A stretch of DNA of 64,000 nucleotides from Agrobacterium vitis (GCF_037039395.1 NZ_CP146242.1:2739001-2803000); one strand, 5' to 3'; positions 7,218 to 16,648 are shown, numbered from the stretch's first letter. Made by a program: numbers and translations. Notes: generated from the letters alone by a model not told the origin.

Positions 7218-8255
7218 TTATATTAGAAATATCGAAAATTTAGCCCCCGCACCGGTGCTGGCAAATGTGGCCGTGCCATTATGCAACAGGCTGATTTCGG
7301 CTCCGGCGTCCAGCATGATCAGGGCTGTCGCGTGGGTCTCTGTAGCGGCTGCCGTGGTGCCCAAGGTGATCTTTGCAAGGCTCGTCTGGGCGCTATCGAC
7401 CACGGTCGCAGTATAGTTGACGGTCGCGGCGGTGGAGAGACTGAGCGTGATCAGGTACAGCCCGGCGACCGGCACCTTCAGGCTTTGGCCATTGCCGCTT
7501 GCCGTGGCGGTGGCAAGCAGCACATTGCCCTGACTGATGACCAGCCCGTTAAAGCCGGTGACCATGCCGCCGGAAACCGCAAGGGATGGGCTGGTCAGTT
7601 CGGCCCGGGCGGCTGGTTTTGCCGGCTGGGTGACCGTGCCATCGCCGCTAATCAGCAGGGCAGTGGTCCAGCTGCCACTGTCATTGCAAACTTTGATGCT
7701 GAACTGGTCTGAGCCGGCCAGCCCCATTTCGGCGCGGCCTTGCCAGTTGGATTGGTAAAGAAGCGTCGCCGTATTGCTCTCGCCCGCCTTGTTGAGTTTG
7801 AGCCTGTTGTCGCCACCGGCATGATTGAGAAGTACGGCATCGCTTGACACGGCAAGTCGGTTGGTCTCATCGGCCGTGGCATTGATACCAAGCCTGGAAA
7901 AGGAGGCCGTGTCGGGCAGGGCCAGATCCTTCCAGGCCGTGCCGTCATAGGTCTGCAATCGGCCCGTCGCACGGACATAAGCGCGCCAGCCAGCGGCGGG
8001 CGCCAGGAAAGCCCAGCTATCATCCTGCCAGGCGGCGATATGCGCTTCCTTGCCAGCCCAGGCATCCGTCGCGGTGGCGGCAACCCAGTAACAGGCGCCG
8101 GCGGCAGGGGAGGCAGGAGGCGTGGTAAAAGTGCCCTCAATCACAAGCTGCGTTACCGCATCCAGAACCAGCAGCGCCTCGTTATGGGTGACGTGCTTCT
8201 GGGCTTGGGAGGGCAGGATATAAGGCAAATCGAGGCGTGGGCTATTGTCTGCCAT
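7218..8255 (-). CDS. DUF2793 protein with C1q-like C-terminal domain
   Basis: The 345-residue product begins with the typical DUF2793 segment (PYILPSQAQKHVTHNEAL), seen in tail- or host-recognition proteins of phages and gene transfer agents. The middle (about 60-220) is rich in Ala, Gly, Thr and short beta segments. The last 130 residues (GNVLLATATASGNGQ... to AKFSIFLI) look like a C1q/TNF-type jelly roll. No signal peptide is evident and no other phage gene surrounds it. The start at 8255 is preceded by GGAGA at good spacing; longer in-frame starts add unlike sequence. Its role is unknown; a surface or particle-associated adhesin is one possibility. Confidence 0.75.
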   Translation of the reverse strand: MADNSPRLDLPYILPSQAQKHVTHNEALLVLDAVTQLVIEGTFTTPPASPAAGACYWVAATATDAWAGKEAHIAAWQDDSWAFLAPAAGWRAYVRATGRLQTYDGTAWKDLALPDTASFSRLGINATADETNRLAVSSDAVLLNHAGGDNRLKLNKAGESNTATLLYQSNWQGRAEMGLAGSDQFSIKVCNDSGSWTTALLISGDGTVTQPAKPAARAELTSPSLAVSGGMVTGFNGLVISQGNVLLATATASGNGQSLKVPVAGLYLITLSLSTAATVNYTATVVDSAQTSLAKITLGTTAAATETHATALIMLDAGAEISLLHNGTATFASTGAGAKFSIFLI

Positions 8256-8482
8256 GGTCTTCTCCATCGATATGGAGCGATCTCCGGTTGGCACGCAAGA
8301 CCTGGCCGGAGATCGCATCCTGTCAAAATCCGGAGCGTGGCCGAGCCGAGATAATCGGCAGGCCAGGCTCCAGCGCTCGTGCCATTATCGGCGCGTGCGT
8401 TTGACCGTGGATAAGACCGGCAGGAGAGATCTGATTTTTCAGGCAATTCCCGGTTTCGTGTTCACGCGGGAAGGCAGAAGGC

Positions 8483-9265
8483 TCATGCCTGTCTGCTGCC
8501 CCAGGCGATGAAGGAGGGATTGGCGAAGTCGCTATCGTTGGGCTGATCCCGTTTGCCGTAGAGCAGCGGTGCGCCGTCCGGCCCAACCGTTATGCCGCCA
8601 GCTGCCCGAAGCACGGCGTCGCCTGCTGCTGTATCCCATTCCATCGTTCGGCCGAACCGTGGATAGACATCGGCCGCGCCTTCCGCCACCAGGCAGAATT
8701 TCAGCGAGGAACCGACGGAACGGGTATCGGTTATGGCGTGGTTTGTCAGGAACTCTTCGGTTTCCGGGCCGCTATGCGCGCGGCTGGCCACTGCAATGAT
8801 CTTGGCTGAAGGCGAGCGGACCGTGATGGGCTGGCGCGAAACCGGTTGGAAATTGGCATCGATCTCGATCTTGAGGGCGCCGTTACGGTCGCCAATATAG
8901 GCTTGGCCGCGCGCCGGAGCATAGACGATACCCATGACAGGAACACCTGCCTCGATCAGCGCGATATTGACCGTGAAATCGGAGCTTTTGCGAATGAATT
9001 CCTTGGTGCCGTCAAGCGGATCGACCAGAATGAAAGGCTGGCCCCTGGTCTGTGGAATATTGCCAGCGGCAACCGCCTCCTCGGCCACCACGGGAATAGT
9101 GGGAAACTGGGCAGCCAGGGCGCTAAGAATGATCGCTTCCGCCCGCTCATCGGCCTCGGTCACCGGCGAGGAATCGCTTTTGGTGCGTACCGTCGGGCCA
9201 TTGTGGAACACGTCCATAATATCGCGCCCAGCGGCTATTGCCGCCTTTTCAAACAAATCAATCAC
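8483..9265 (-). CDS. cysQ: 3'(2'),5'-bisphosphate nucleotidase CysQ
   Basis: The 260-residue protein is an inositol-monophosphatase-fold enzyme. The metal-binding motif DPLDGT is at residues 82-87, EEA at about 62-64 and the second motif WDTAAGDAVLRAAGG near 210. CysQ removes the 3'-phosphate from PAP and can act on PAPS, recycling the by-product of sulfate transfer in the cytoplasm. A GTG start at 9265 follows GAGG. It lies 73 bp downstream of cysC on the same strand, so the two probably form an operon for PAPS production and recycling. Confidence 0.92.
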   Translation of the reverse strand: MIDLFEKAAIAAGRDIMDVFHNGPTVRTKSDSSPVTEADERAEAIILSALAAQFPTIPVVAEEAVAAGNIPQTRGQPFILVDPLDGTKEFIRKSSDFTVNIALIEAGVPVMGIVYAPARGQAYIGDRNGALKIEIDANFQPVSRQPITVRSPSAKIIAVASRAHSGPETEEFLTNHAITDTRSVGSSLKFCLVAEGAADVYPRFGRTMEWDTAAGDAVLRAAGGITVGPDGAPLLYGKRDQPNDSDFANPSFIAWGSRQA

Positions 9266-9338
9266 GTCATGTTCCTCAAAAAACGCAGGCTACACGATAC
9301 GTGTTCAATTTTTCTACTCTATTTGTCCATATCTTCTA

Positions 9339-9968
9339 TCAGGCAGGCGCGATTTCCTTGAGATAACGAATCACCTGACTGGCCATTTCCGTTGGGCTGG
9401 CTTGCGTGGTCTTTAAATGAATATCCGGATTTTGTGGCGCCTCGTAACTGGAACTGACCCCGGTAAATTGCTTGATCTCTCCCATCAGCGCTCGGCGATA
9501 AAGGCCCTTCGGGTCGCGCCGCATGCATTCCTGCAAGGGAGTATCGATGAAGACTTCGATAAATTCGCCGTCTGCCATCAGGTCGCGGGCCATGTCGCGG
9601 TCGGCCTGAAAGGGGGAGATGAAAGAAACGATCACGATCAGGCCTGCATCCGCCATCAGCTTGGCGACTTCAGCCACCCGGCGGATATTTTCCACCCGGT
9701 CGGTATCGGAAAAACCCAGATCGCGGTTCAGTCCGTGGCGGACATTGTCGCCGTCGAGAATATAGGTGTGGTGTCCCTGGCCGTGCAGTTCACTTTCCAG
9801 GGCGTTGGCGACAGTGGATTTCCCCGACCCGGACAGGCCGGTGAGCCAGATTACCCGTGGAATCTGCTGCTTGATCGCGGCGCGCGCCTCGCGGTGCACC
9901 TGTAGCTGTTGCACGACGATATTTTGGTATGATGGCGCAATCGTCTTCGTGTCATGCGGCGTTACCAT
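9339..9968 (-). CDS. cysC: Adenylylsulfate (APS) kinase CysC
   Basis: The 209-residue enzyme phosphorylates APS to PAPS. It shows the Walker [10 protein letters not shown] (44-52), [17 protein letters not shown], the phosphoserine segment [11 protein letters not shown], and [18 protein letters not shown]. It is free-standing, not fused to a CysN GTPase as in many rhizobial CysNC/NodQ proteins, and no ATP sulfurylase gene is next to it. With cysQ alongside and a polysaccharide-priming transferase nearby, the PAPS may feed surface-polysaccharide sulfation rather than cysteine synthesis; that is inference. Confidence 0.95.
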   Translation of the reverse strand: MVTPHDTKTIAPSYQNIVVQQLQVHREARAAIKQQIPRVIWLTGLSGSGKSTVANALESELHGQGHHTYILDGDNVRHGLNRDLGFSDTDRVENIRRVAEVAKLMADAGLIVIVSFISPFQADRDMARDLMADGEFIEVFIDTPLQECMRRDPKGLYRRALMGEIKQFTGVSSSYEAPQNPDIHLKTTQASPTEMASQVIRYLKEIAPA

Positions 9969-10279
9969 TGTATCCCCTCGAAACGTCGGTCTTGGATATG
10001 CGTCGCATCCTTATAGTTGCAGATGCTTCTGCCGCGCATCCAAAGGAAATGCGCCGGTGCGCCCGGCCTTTGTAGCCGCCCGATCGGTTCATGGAAATCC
10101 CAAATTGTCGTCTTTCAAAACTTTTGGGTTTTGACAGGGAACAGTTGTCTAAGTTCTCCGTATTTGCCAGGAACAGTCGGCGTCGTTTTTCCTGAAAGAA
10201 GGAAGGATGTTTCAAAACCATGGTCGAGGCGATTGCCTTTGCCGGTTACGATGTACCGGCAAAGGTATCGGGTAGGCGG
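9969..10279. other. Gap between the efflux gene and cysC, with a hairpin
   Basis: A perfect 11-bp stem (CCTTTGCCGGT / ACCGGCAAAGG, 10236-10265) lies 14 bp past the efflux gene stop and has no T run after it, so it is at best a weak terminator or an RNA-stability hairpin. The remainder is the cysC upstream region; no gene is seen. Confidence 0.5.
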
Positions 10280-11485
10280 TCAGGCCTGGCCAGTGACCGG
10301 TGCCGACTCTCGGTCCTCGAAAAATACCTGGGTGACAAGGACAGCCAGGATGCCGCAACCGGCCATGACGCAGACCAGAGGCAGGGCGGTGCCGTTTTCC
10401 AGCAGTCCGAGGACAAAGCTGGACAGGGCGCCTGCGCCGAAGGAAAGGCCTCCCGCCAGGGCGGCAGCGGTTCCGGCAATAGCCCCATGGGCTTCCATTG
10501 CCAGCACGTTGCAACCCGGCATGATGCCGCCGATGGACATGACGAGAATAAACATCAGGATGCAGGTAACCGTCAGGCTACCGGTGCCAGTCAGTTGAGT
10601 GGCGACCAGTATCAGGGCGATGGCCGTATAGAGCAGCACGGAGCCGCGTACTGCGGCCTTTACGCCGAACCGTGCGGCAAACCGGTTGCAGATCTGCGTG
10701 CCGATGCCAAGGCCGATGGCGTTGGTGCTGAAGATAATCGAGTAACTGATGGCCGTAAGCCCATAGACCGTCATCAGCATGAACGACGACCCGGCGATAT
10801 AGGCGAAGAATCCGCCCTGGACGAGCGCCATGGTGCCGGCATAGGGGATGAAATTGCGGCTGATCAGCAAGCCGCCATAGGTAATGAGGGCGCGGCTGGG
10901 TTTGCTGGAAGCGCGGTCGGCCGGCAACCGGGTTTCGGGAAGCCAGAGCGCGACGACCAGCAAGCACAGCGCCGCATAGCAGCCGAGCAATACGAAAATC
11001 ATCTGCCAATTGGCTATTTTCAGAATGAGACTGCCGGCAAACGGGGCGAGGATCGGGGCGACGCCGATGACCAGCATCACCATGGACATCAGCTTTGTGG
11101 CTGCCGGGCCGGTATGCGTGTCGCGGATGATGGCTGTTCCGATGACCATGCCGATCGAGCCGCCCACGCCCTGTATGAAGCGCCATACCAGCAATTGCTC
11201 GCCGGTCGATGCGGTCAGACAGCCAAAGGAGGACAGGCAGAAGATAGCCAGTGCCACATAAATTATCGGCTTGCGGCCGGTCCTGTCGGAAATCGGTCCG
11301 TAAAACATTTGCCCGATGGTGAAACCGGAAAAAAACGTCATGACGGACAGCTGGATCGTCGCGGCTGTGGTCGATAAGCTCGTAGCCATCAGCGGCATGG
11401 CGCCCAGATACATGTCCGTTGCAAGCGGCCCGATGGCGCAGATCATGCCGATCGAAATGGCTAGAACGAGGGTTTTTCGGTCCAT
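10280..11485 (-). CDS. MFS drug efflux transporter, Bcr/CflA type
   Basis: The 401-residue protein has about twelve hydrophobic segments, with the MFS loop motif GPISDRTGRKP between segments 2 and 3, an early conserved PLATDMYLGAMP, and the motif-C-like GVAPILAPFAGS. These are typical of Bcr/CflA proton-driven multidrug exporters. The start at 11485 (MDRKTLVLAIS) is chosen because the first membrane segment begins there and AGGA precedes it; an upstream frame would add 11 residues. It is transcribed away from a TetR-family gene, with two palindromic operators in the gap, so it is probably repressed by that regulator until a ligand is present. The substrate is unknown. Confidence 0.9.
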   Translation of the reverse strand: MDRKTLVLAISIGMICAIGPLATDMYLGAMPLMATSLSTTAATIQLSVMTFFSGFTIGQMFYGPISDRTGRKPIIYVALAIFCLSSFGCLTASTGEQLLVWRFIQGVGGSIGMVIGTAIIRDTHTGPAATKLMSMVMLVIGVAPILAPFAGSLILKIANWQMIFVLLGCYAALCLLVVALWLPETRLPADRASSKPSRALITYGGLLISRNFIPYAGTMALVQGGFFAYIAGSSFMLMTVYGLTAISYSIIFSTNAIGLGIGTQICNRFAARFGVKAAVRGSVLLYTAIALILVATQLTGTGSLTVTCILMFILVMSIGGIMPGCNVLAMEAHGAIAGTAAALAGGLSFGAGALSSFVLGLLENGTALPLVCVMAGCGILAVLVTQVFFEDRESAPVTGQA

Positions 11486-11725
11486 TTTCTTATTCCTGAA
11501 TCTGACCATGCCCGCCATACATCTTTGCCGTGCTGCACATGAAGCACCATGCGTTTCCCTTGACGCATGTGCGCTGCTGCGTGATTTCTACCCTGAACCG
11601 GATGCGGTTCAGAAAATCATGCAGCAGCTCGCCGTTGGTTCGTTGTTTGCGCAGTCGTCTAGATGTTTGAATGCCGCAGAATTGATCTTTTACCATTTCG
11701 GTTGGATAAATTATGCGTTAAGCAT

Positions 11726-11743
11726 GGAAACGTTGTCGTTTCC
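11726..11743. promoter_or_regulatory. TetR-type operator 1
   Basis: The perfect palindrome GGAAACG-TTGT-CGTTTCC lies 61 bp upstream of the TetR start. Its half-sites are identical to those of operator 2, whose start is exactly 30 bp further on. Confidence 0.85.
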
Positions 11744-11755
11744 TCCCGACGATCA

Positions 11756-11773
11756 GGAAACGCTTTCGTTTCC
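11756..11773. promoter_or_regulatory. TetR-type operator 2
   Basis: GGAAACG-CTTT-CGTTTCC has the same half-sites as operator 1 and a different 4-bp spacer. The 30-bp centre-to-centre distance is about three helical turns, placing two repressor dimers on the same DNA face. Confidence 0.85.
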
Positions 11774-11803
11774 GTTTGTCAAGTCGAAAGTGTGAGAAGA
11801 CCG

Positions 11804-12430
11804 ATGTCCGAACAGCAGCGAGTGGTCATGCGTCTGCCGGTCATGCCGGATGAGGAACGGCGTGAGCGTATTCTCAAGGCTGCCGAAGTGGTGTTTGACG
11901 CTATGGGCTTTGGCGATGCGACGATGGAGGAGGTGGCACGTCTGGCTGGCATGGCGAAGAAGACCGTCTACCGGTTTTTTCCTGATAAGCGCTGCTTGTT
12001 TACCGCGTTGATCCAGTCTCATGATCAGTTGCAGATCGAAATCGGTGGACAGCGCGGGCAGACGGCGGACCCGCGTGAGAGGGTGCGGCTGGCGCTGGAG
12101 GCTTTGGCTCGGTTCGTCTTGTCGCCCCGCCAGATTCTGGTGACTAGGCTTATCATCGCCGAAGCGGGCAAGCATCCTGATCTGACCCGGCAGTTTTACG
12201 AGGATTGTGTCGAGAATTTTCGTGCCTTTCTGGCGCAGGAGCTGGATTTTCACGTCGCGGTCAGCCCATCCGAGGGGGTAGATCGCCGCGATATTGCCGA
12301 CATCTTTGTCGGGGCGGTTCTGGGACCGTTGCAGACGAAGGTTCTGATGTTCGGCAAGCAGGGGGAAGATCTGGACAGCGAAATCCGCATGCGTGTGGAC
12401 CTGGCGCTGCGGCTGCTGATGCCTTCGTAA
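11804..12430 (+). CDS. TetR/AcrR-family repressor
   Basis: The 208-residue protein has the TetR N-terminal DNA-binding domain: RERILKAAEVVFDAMGFGDA, then MEEVARLAGMAKKTVYRFF with the recognition helix, and PDKRCLFTALI. The C-terminal ligand domain (about 70-205) resembles AcrR-type regulators. The start at 11804 gives the usual short N-terminal arm; longer in-frame versions would run through the operators. It is divergent from the Bcr/CflA efflux gene and most likely represses both itself and that gene at the paired palindromes. The inducer is unknown. Confidence 0.92.
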   Translation: MSEQQRVVMRLPVMPDEERRERILKAAEVVFDAMGFGDATMEEVARLAGMAKKTVYRFFPDKRCLFTALIQSHDQLQIEIGGQRGQTADPRERVRLALEALARFVLSPRQILVTRLIIAEAGKHPDLTRQFYEDCVENFRAFLAQELDFHVAVSPSEGVDRRDIADIFVGAVLGPLQTKVLMFGKQGEDLDSEIRMRVDLALRLLMPS

Positions 12431-12692
12431 AAAACCACGAAACCGTCCAGTTTTTTTTCATTCGGCAAGTTGGTCTGGAGTGACCTGCGCGCTTTTTGAG
12501 CGCAATTTCAGGTTTAGTGCCGATTTTGTGCAAAAACTGCCGATATGTTGAGCAATTGACAGAAAAATACGCGCTGCAAAGCTTTTAGGCTTCACATTTT
12601 TGTCGAAACCGATATCAAATCCCTCCAACACGAAGAACCCGAATGGGACAACATATGGATGCTGCGTTTGATACGCATCCGGGGGATAATGT

Positions 12693-13595
12693 ATGGATTA
12701 TTTCATCCAGCAGCTTATCAACGGGCTGACGCTTGGCTCGATTTATGGTCTGGTGGCGATTGGCTATACGATGGTCTACGGGATTGTCGGCATGATCAAC
12801 TTCGCCCATGGCGATATTTTCATGCTCGGCGGTTTTGCCGCCTTGATTGTCTTTCTGCTTCTCACGACATTTTTTGCAGGCATTCCAGTGGCTTTGGCGC
12901 TGCTGATCATGCTGGTTGTATCGATGTTGATGACCGGCTTGTGGAACTGGACCATCGAGCGGGTCGCCTATCGGCCCTTGCGCGGGTCCTTCCGGCTTGC
13001 GCCGCTGATTACGGCGATCGGCATGTCGATTGCGCTGTCCAACTTCATTCAGGTCGCGCAAGGCCCTCGCAACAAGCCAATTCCGGCATTGGTCAATGAC
13101 GTCTATCATTTCGGCGCCATCACGGTGTCCCTGAAGCAGATGATCATCGTCGCGGTAACGGCGGTGCTGCTGGCGGCCTTCTGGTATATTGTCAACAAGA
13201 CGCCGCTTGGCCGTGCTCAGCGCGCCACCGAGCAGGACCGCAAGATGGCGGCCCTTTTGGGCGTCGATGTCGACCGGACCATTTCCGTCACCTTCGTGAT
13301 GGGGGCGGCGCTGGCTGCTGTGGCTGGCACCATGTATCTGATGTATTACGGGGTTGCCTCCTTTACCGATGGCTTCATTCCCGGCGTCAAGGCCTTTACG
13401 GCGGCGGTTCTGGGCGGCATCGGCTCGCTGCCGGGCGCGGTCCTCGGCGGCTTGCTGATTGGTCTGATCGAATCCCTGTGGTCGGCCTATTTCACCATCG
13501 CCTATAAGGATGTCGCGACGTTCGGCATCCTGGCTTTCGTGCTGATTTTCAAACCGACCGGCATCCTGGGCCGTCCCGAAGTCGAGAAGGTCTGA
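12693..13595 (+). CDS. livH: Branched-chain amino acid ABC permease LivH
   Basis: The 300-residue inner-membrane protein matches LivH/BraD: an N-terminal LINGLTLGSIYGLVAIGYTM, the GMINFAHGDIFMLGG segment, about eight hydrophobic helices, and the cytoplasmic loop LGVDVDRTISVTFVMGAALA that contacts the ATPase. It opens an operon livH-livM-livG-livF-(small membrane protein)-binding protein, all on the plus strand with short gaps or overlaps. The 262 bp before it hold the promoter; no clear operator was seen. Confidence 0.95.
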   Translation: MDYFIQQLINGLTLGSIYGLVAIGYTMVYGIVGMINFAHGDIFMLGGFAALIVFLLLTTFFAGIPVALALLIMLVVSMLMTGLWNWTIERVAYRPLRGSFRLAPLITAIGMSIALSNFIQVAQGPRNKPIPALVNDVYHFGAITVSLKQMIIVAVTAVLLAAFWYIVNKTPLGRAQRATEQDRKMAALLGVDVDRTISVTFVMGAALAAVAGTMYLMYYGVASFTDGFIPGVKAFTAAVLGGIGSLPGAVLGGLLIGLIESLWSAYFTIAYKDVATFGILAFVLIFKPTGILGRPEVEKV

Positions 13596-13599
13596 GATC

Positions 13600-14991
13600 A
13601 TGGCAAATGTCGACGTTTCCACCGTCAAGGCGCAGCCCGGCCTGATGGCGCGGGCATTGAAAGAAGCCGTGTTCGCAGGCTTGCTTGCGCTCGGCCTGTT
13701 CGTGCTGTTCATCGGCATCAAGACTGACCAGGACATCAACAATGCCCTGGTCTGGTATACGCGCTGGGGCCTTTTGTCGATTTTCGTGGCGATTGCCGCT
13801 ATTGGCCGGTTTGCCGTGGTCGCTGTCTTGCGCCCCTGGTCGGCAGCGCGCAGGGCGCGGGCGGCTGCAAAGCCCGCGACTGCCACGGATGCCCGGCCAT
13901 CGTTCTTCAAGACACATTTCCTGAAGATCGCGCTGGTGGCACTGATCCTTTATCCGCCGGTCATTCTCTTTCTGGTCGGCACGCAGGGATCGCTGAAATA
14001 TGTCGATAATTTCGGCATCCAGATCCTGATCTACGTCATGCTCGCCTGGGGATTGAACATCGTCGTCGGCCTGGCCGGGCTGCTCGATCTCGGCTATGTC
14101 GCCTTCTATGCGGTCGGTGCCTATTCCTACGCGCTGCTGTCGCAGCATTTCGGCCTGTCCTTCTGGCTGCTCCTGCCGATATCAGGCATTCTGGCCGCCT
14201 TCTGGGGCATTATGCTCGGGTTTCCGGTGCTGCGTTTGCGGGGAGACTACCTCGCCATCGTCACGCTGGCCTTCGGGGAAATCATCCGGTTGGTGCTGAT
14301 CAACTGGACGGATGTCACCCAGGGCACGTTCGGCGTATCGGGCATTCCCAAGGCGACGCTGTTCGGCATTCCCTTCGATGCCTCGGCGCATGGCTTCGCC
14401 AAGACCTTCGGCCTGCCGATGTCCTCGGCCTATTACAAGATCTTCCTGTTCTATCTGGCGCTGGGGCTGTGCATGCTCACCGCCTATGTGACGATCCGGC
14501 TGCGGCGCATGCCGATTGGCCGGGCCTGGGAAGCGCTGCGCGAAGATGAGATCGCCTGCCGCTCGCTTGGCATCGACACGGTGAAGACCAAGCTGACGGC
14601 CTTTGCCATCGGCGCGATGTTTGGCGGTTTTGCCGGCTCGTTCTTTGCCGCCCGTCAGGGGTTCGTGTCGCCGGAAAGCTTCGTCTTCCTGGAATCGGCG
14701 GTTATTCTCGCCATCGTGGTTCTGGGTGGCATGGGGTCTTTGACCGGTATCGCAGTTGCCGCCATCGTCATGGTCGGTGGCACGGAGCTGCTGCGCGAGA
14801 TGGAATTCCTGAAGCACGTGTTCGGGCCTGATTTCACCCCTGAACTGTATCGCATGCTGCTGTTCGGCATTGCCATGGTTGTGGTCATGCTGTTCAAGCC
14901 GCGCGGCTTTGTCGGCAGCAGAGAGCCGACGGCCTTCCTGAGGGAACGCAAGGCTGTCTCCGGCAGCTTTACCAAGGAGGGTCACGGCTGA
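13600..14991 (+). CDS. livM: Branched-chain amino acid ABC permease LivM
   Basis: The 463-residue protein is the partner permease. An N-terminal extension of about 100 residues with two hydrophobic segments precedes the core, as in other long LivM proteins. The core shows MLAWGLNIVVGLAGLLDLGY and GFPVLRLRGDYLAIVTLAFG, then the ATPase-coupling loop EALREDEIACRSLGIDTVK. It starts four bases after livH, and its stop overlaps the livG start (TGATG), consistent with coupled translation. Confidence 0.95.
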   Translation: MANVDVSTVKAQPGLMARALKEAVFAGLLALGLFVLFIGIKTDQDINNALVWYTRWGLLSIFVAIAAIGRFAVVAVLRPWSAARRARAAAKPATATDARPSFFKTHFLKIALVALILYPPVILFLVGTQGSLKYVDNFGIQILIYVMLAWGLNIVVGLAGLLDLGYVAFYAVGAYSYALLSQHFGLSFWLLLPISGILAAFWGIMLGFPVLRLRGDYLAIVTLAFGEIIRLVLINWTDVTQGTFGVSGIPKATLFGIPFDASAHGFAKTFGLPMSSAYYKIFLFYLALGLCMLTAYVTIRLRRMPIGRAWEALREDEIACRSLGIDTVKTKLTAFAIGAMFGGFAGSFFAARQGFVSPESFVFLESAVILAIVVLGGMGSLTGIAVAAIVMVGGTELLREMEFLKHVFGPDFTPELYRMLLFGIAMVVVMLFKPRGFVGSREPTAFLRERKAVSGSFTKEGHG

Positions 14992-15866
14992 TGACATCCG
15001 GGACGCAAACCATGAGCAATGACCCAATCCTGACGGTCGAGCACCTGTCGATGAAATTCGGCGGCTTGATGGCCATCAACGACTTCTCTTTTGAAGCCCG
15101 GCGCGGTGAAATTACCGCGCTGATCGGACCGAACGGAGCGGGCAAGACCACGGTGTTCAACTGCATTACCGGTTTCTACAAGCCGACGATGGGTATGGTC
15201 ACCCTGCGCCAGAAGGCCGGCAAGGAATTCCTTTTGGAACGCCTGACGGATTTCGAGATCACCAAGAAGGCCAAGGTGGCCCGTACCTTCCAGAATATCC
15301 GGCTGTTTTCCGGCCTGACCGTGCTGGAAAACTTGCTGGTTGCCCAGCACAATGCGCTGATGAAAGCCTCCGGCTATACGGTGCTCGGTCTGCTCGGCCT
15401 GCCCGCCTATAAGAAGGCAGCGGCACTGTCGATCGACAAGGCGAGGTTCTGGCTGGAGCGCGCCGACCTGATCGAGCGGGCCGACGACCCGGCTGGCGAT
15501 CTGCCCTATGGCGCGCAGCGGCGTCTCGAAATCGCTCGCGCAATGTGTACGGAGCCGGAATTGCTTTGCCTGGATGAGCCGGCTGCCGGCCTCAACCCAC
15601 GGGAATCGCTGGCGCTCAACACTTTGCTCAATGGCATCAGGGACGAAACCGGCACATCGATCATGCTGATCGAGCACGATATGTCGGTGGTCATGGAAAT
15701 TTCCGACCATGTCGTGGTGCTGGAATATGGCCAGAAGATTTCCGATGGCACGCCTGACCACGTGAAAAACGATCCGAGGGTCATCGCGGCCTATCTCGGT
15801 GTCGAGGATGAAGAACTGGACGACGCGATTTCCGATGTGGAAGCCGTGGCCGGAGGCAAATTGTGA
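14991..15866 (+). CDS. livG: Branched-chain amino acid ABC ATPase LivG
   Basis: The 291-residue ATPase has Walker A GPNGAGKTT (46-54), a Q-loop segment ARTFQNIRLFSGLTVLEN, a LivG-style signature (LPYGAQRRLEIARAM), Walker B LLCLDEPAAGL and the switch His in LIEHDMSVVM. It couples ATP hydrolysis to amino acid import through LivH and LivM. The ATG overlapping the livM stop is used; a second ATG at 15012 (MSNDPIL) is also possible. Its stop overlaps the next start. Confidence 0.95.
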   Translation: MTSGTQTMSNDPILTVEHLSMKFGGLMAINDFSFEARRGEITALIGPNGAGKTTVFNCITGFYKPTMGMVTLRQKAGKEFLLERLTDFEITKKAKVARTFQNIRLFSGLTVLENLLVAQHNALMKASGYTVLGLLGLPAYKKAAALSIDKARFWLERADLIERADDPAGDLPYGAQRRLEIARAMCTEPELLCLDEPAAGLNPRESLALNTLLNGIRDETGTSIMLIEHDMSVVMEISDHVVVLEYGQKISDGTPDHVKNDPRVIAAYLGVEDEELDDAISDVEAVAGGKL

Positions 15867-16594
15867 TGACTGCTGAAGCTCTTTTGAAGGTTGAGGCCGT
15901 CGAGACCTATTACGGCAATATCCGTGCGCTTGGCGGTGTCAGCGTCGAGGTTAAAAAAGGCGAGATCGTCAGCCTGATCGGCGCCAATGGCGCTGGCAAG
16001 TCGACGCTGATGATGACGATTTGCGGCAGCCCGCAGGCGCGCGCCGGCCGGGTGATTTTCGATAATGTGGACATTACCAAAATGCCCACCCATCTGATTG
16101 CTCGCCAGCGCATCGCGCAATCACCGGAAGGGCGGCGGATTTTTCCGCGCATGACGGTGATGGAAAACCTGCAAATGGGTGCCGGTCTCGACAACCTCAA
16201 ATATTTCCAGGAGGACGTCGAGAAGATCTTCACCCTGTTTCCACGCCTGAAAGAGCGCCACGCCCAACGCGGCGGCACGCTTTCCGGCGGCGAGCAGCAG
16301 ATGCTGTCCATCGGCCGGGCGCTGATGGCGCGGCCCAAGCTGCTGCTGCTGGACGAACCATCGCTGGGGCTGGCGCCCTTGATCGTCAAGGGGATTTTCG
16401 AGGCGATCAAGAAGCTCAACCAGGAAGAAGGGCTGACCGTGTTCCTGGTCGAACAGAATGCGTTTGCCGCGCTGAAACTGTCCGACCGCGCCTATGTCAT
16501 GGTCAACGGCTTGGTGACGATGAGCGGCTCCGGCCGGGAATTGCTGGCCGACCCTCAGGTGCGTGCTGCCTATCTTGAAGGCGGACGGCATTAA
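15866..16594 (+). CDS. livF: Branched-chain amino acid ABC ATPase LivF
   Basis: The 242-residue ATPase shows Walker A GANGAGKST (39-47), the signature LSGGEQQMLSIGRALMARP, Walker B LLLLDEPSLGL and a switch His-equivalent in FLVEQNAFAAL, all typical of LivF. The ATG at 15866 overlaps the livG stop; an in-frame GTG one codon earlier is possible. It completes the heteromeric ATPase pair of the transporter. Confidence 0.95.
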   Translation: MTAEALLKVEAVETYYGNIRALGGVSVEVKKGEIVSLIGANGAGKSTLMMTICGSPQARAGRVIFDNVDITKMPTHLIARQRIAQSPEGRRIFPRMTVMENLQMGAGLDNLKYFQEDVEKIFTLFPRLKERHAQRGGTLSGGEQQMLSIGRALMARPKLLLLDEPSLGLAPLIVKGIFEAIKKLNQEEGLTVFLVEQNAFAALKLSDRAYVMVNGLVTMSGSGRELLADPQVRAAYLEGGRH

Positions 16595-16648
16595 TCGCCG
16601 TGCCGCGCTGATAAACTGCGGATAAAAAGACCCCGGAGGGGAAAAGAC

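Larger units (their letters stand above)
11486..11803. other. Divergent promoter region of the efflux gene and its TetR regulator
   Basis: This 318-bp gap contains the two palindromic operators near the TetR start. The half facing the efflux gene shows no clear element. No gene is evident. Confidence 0.7.
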
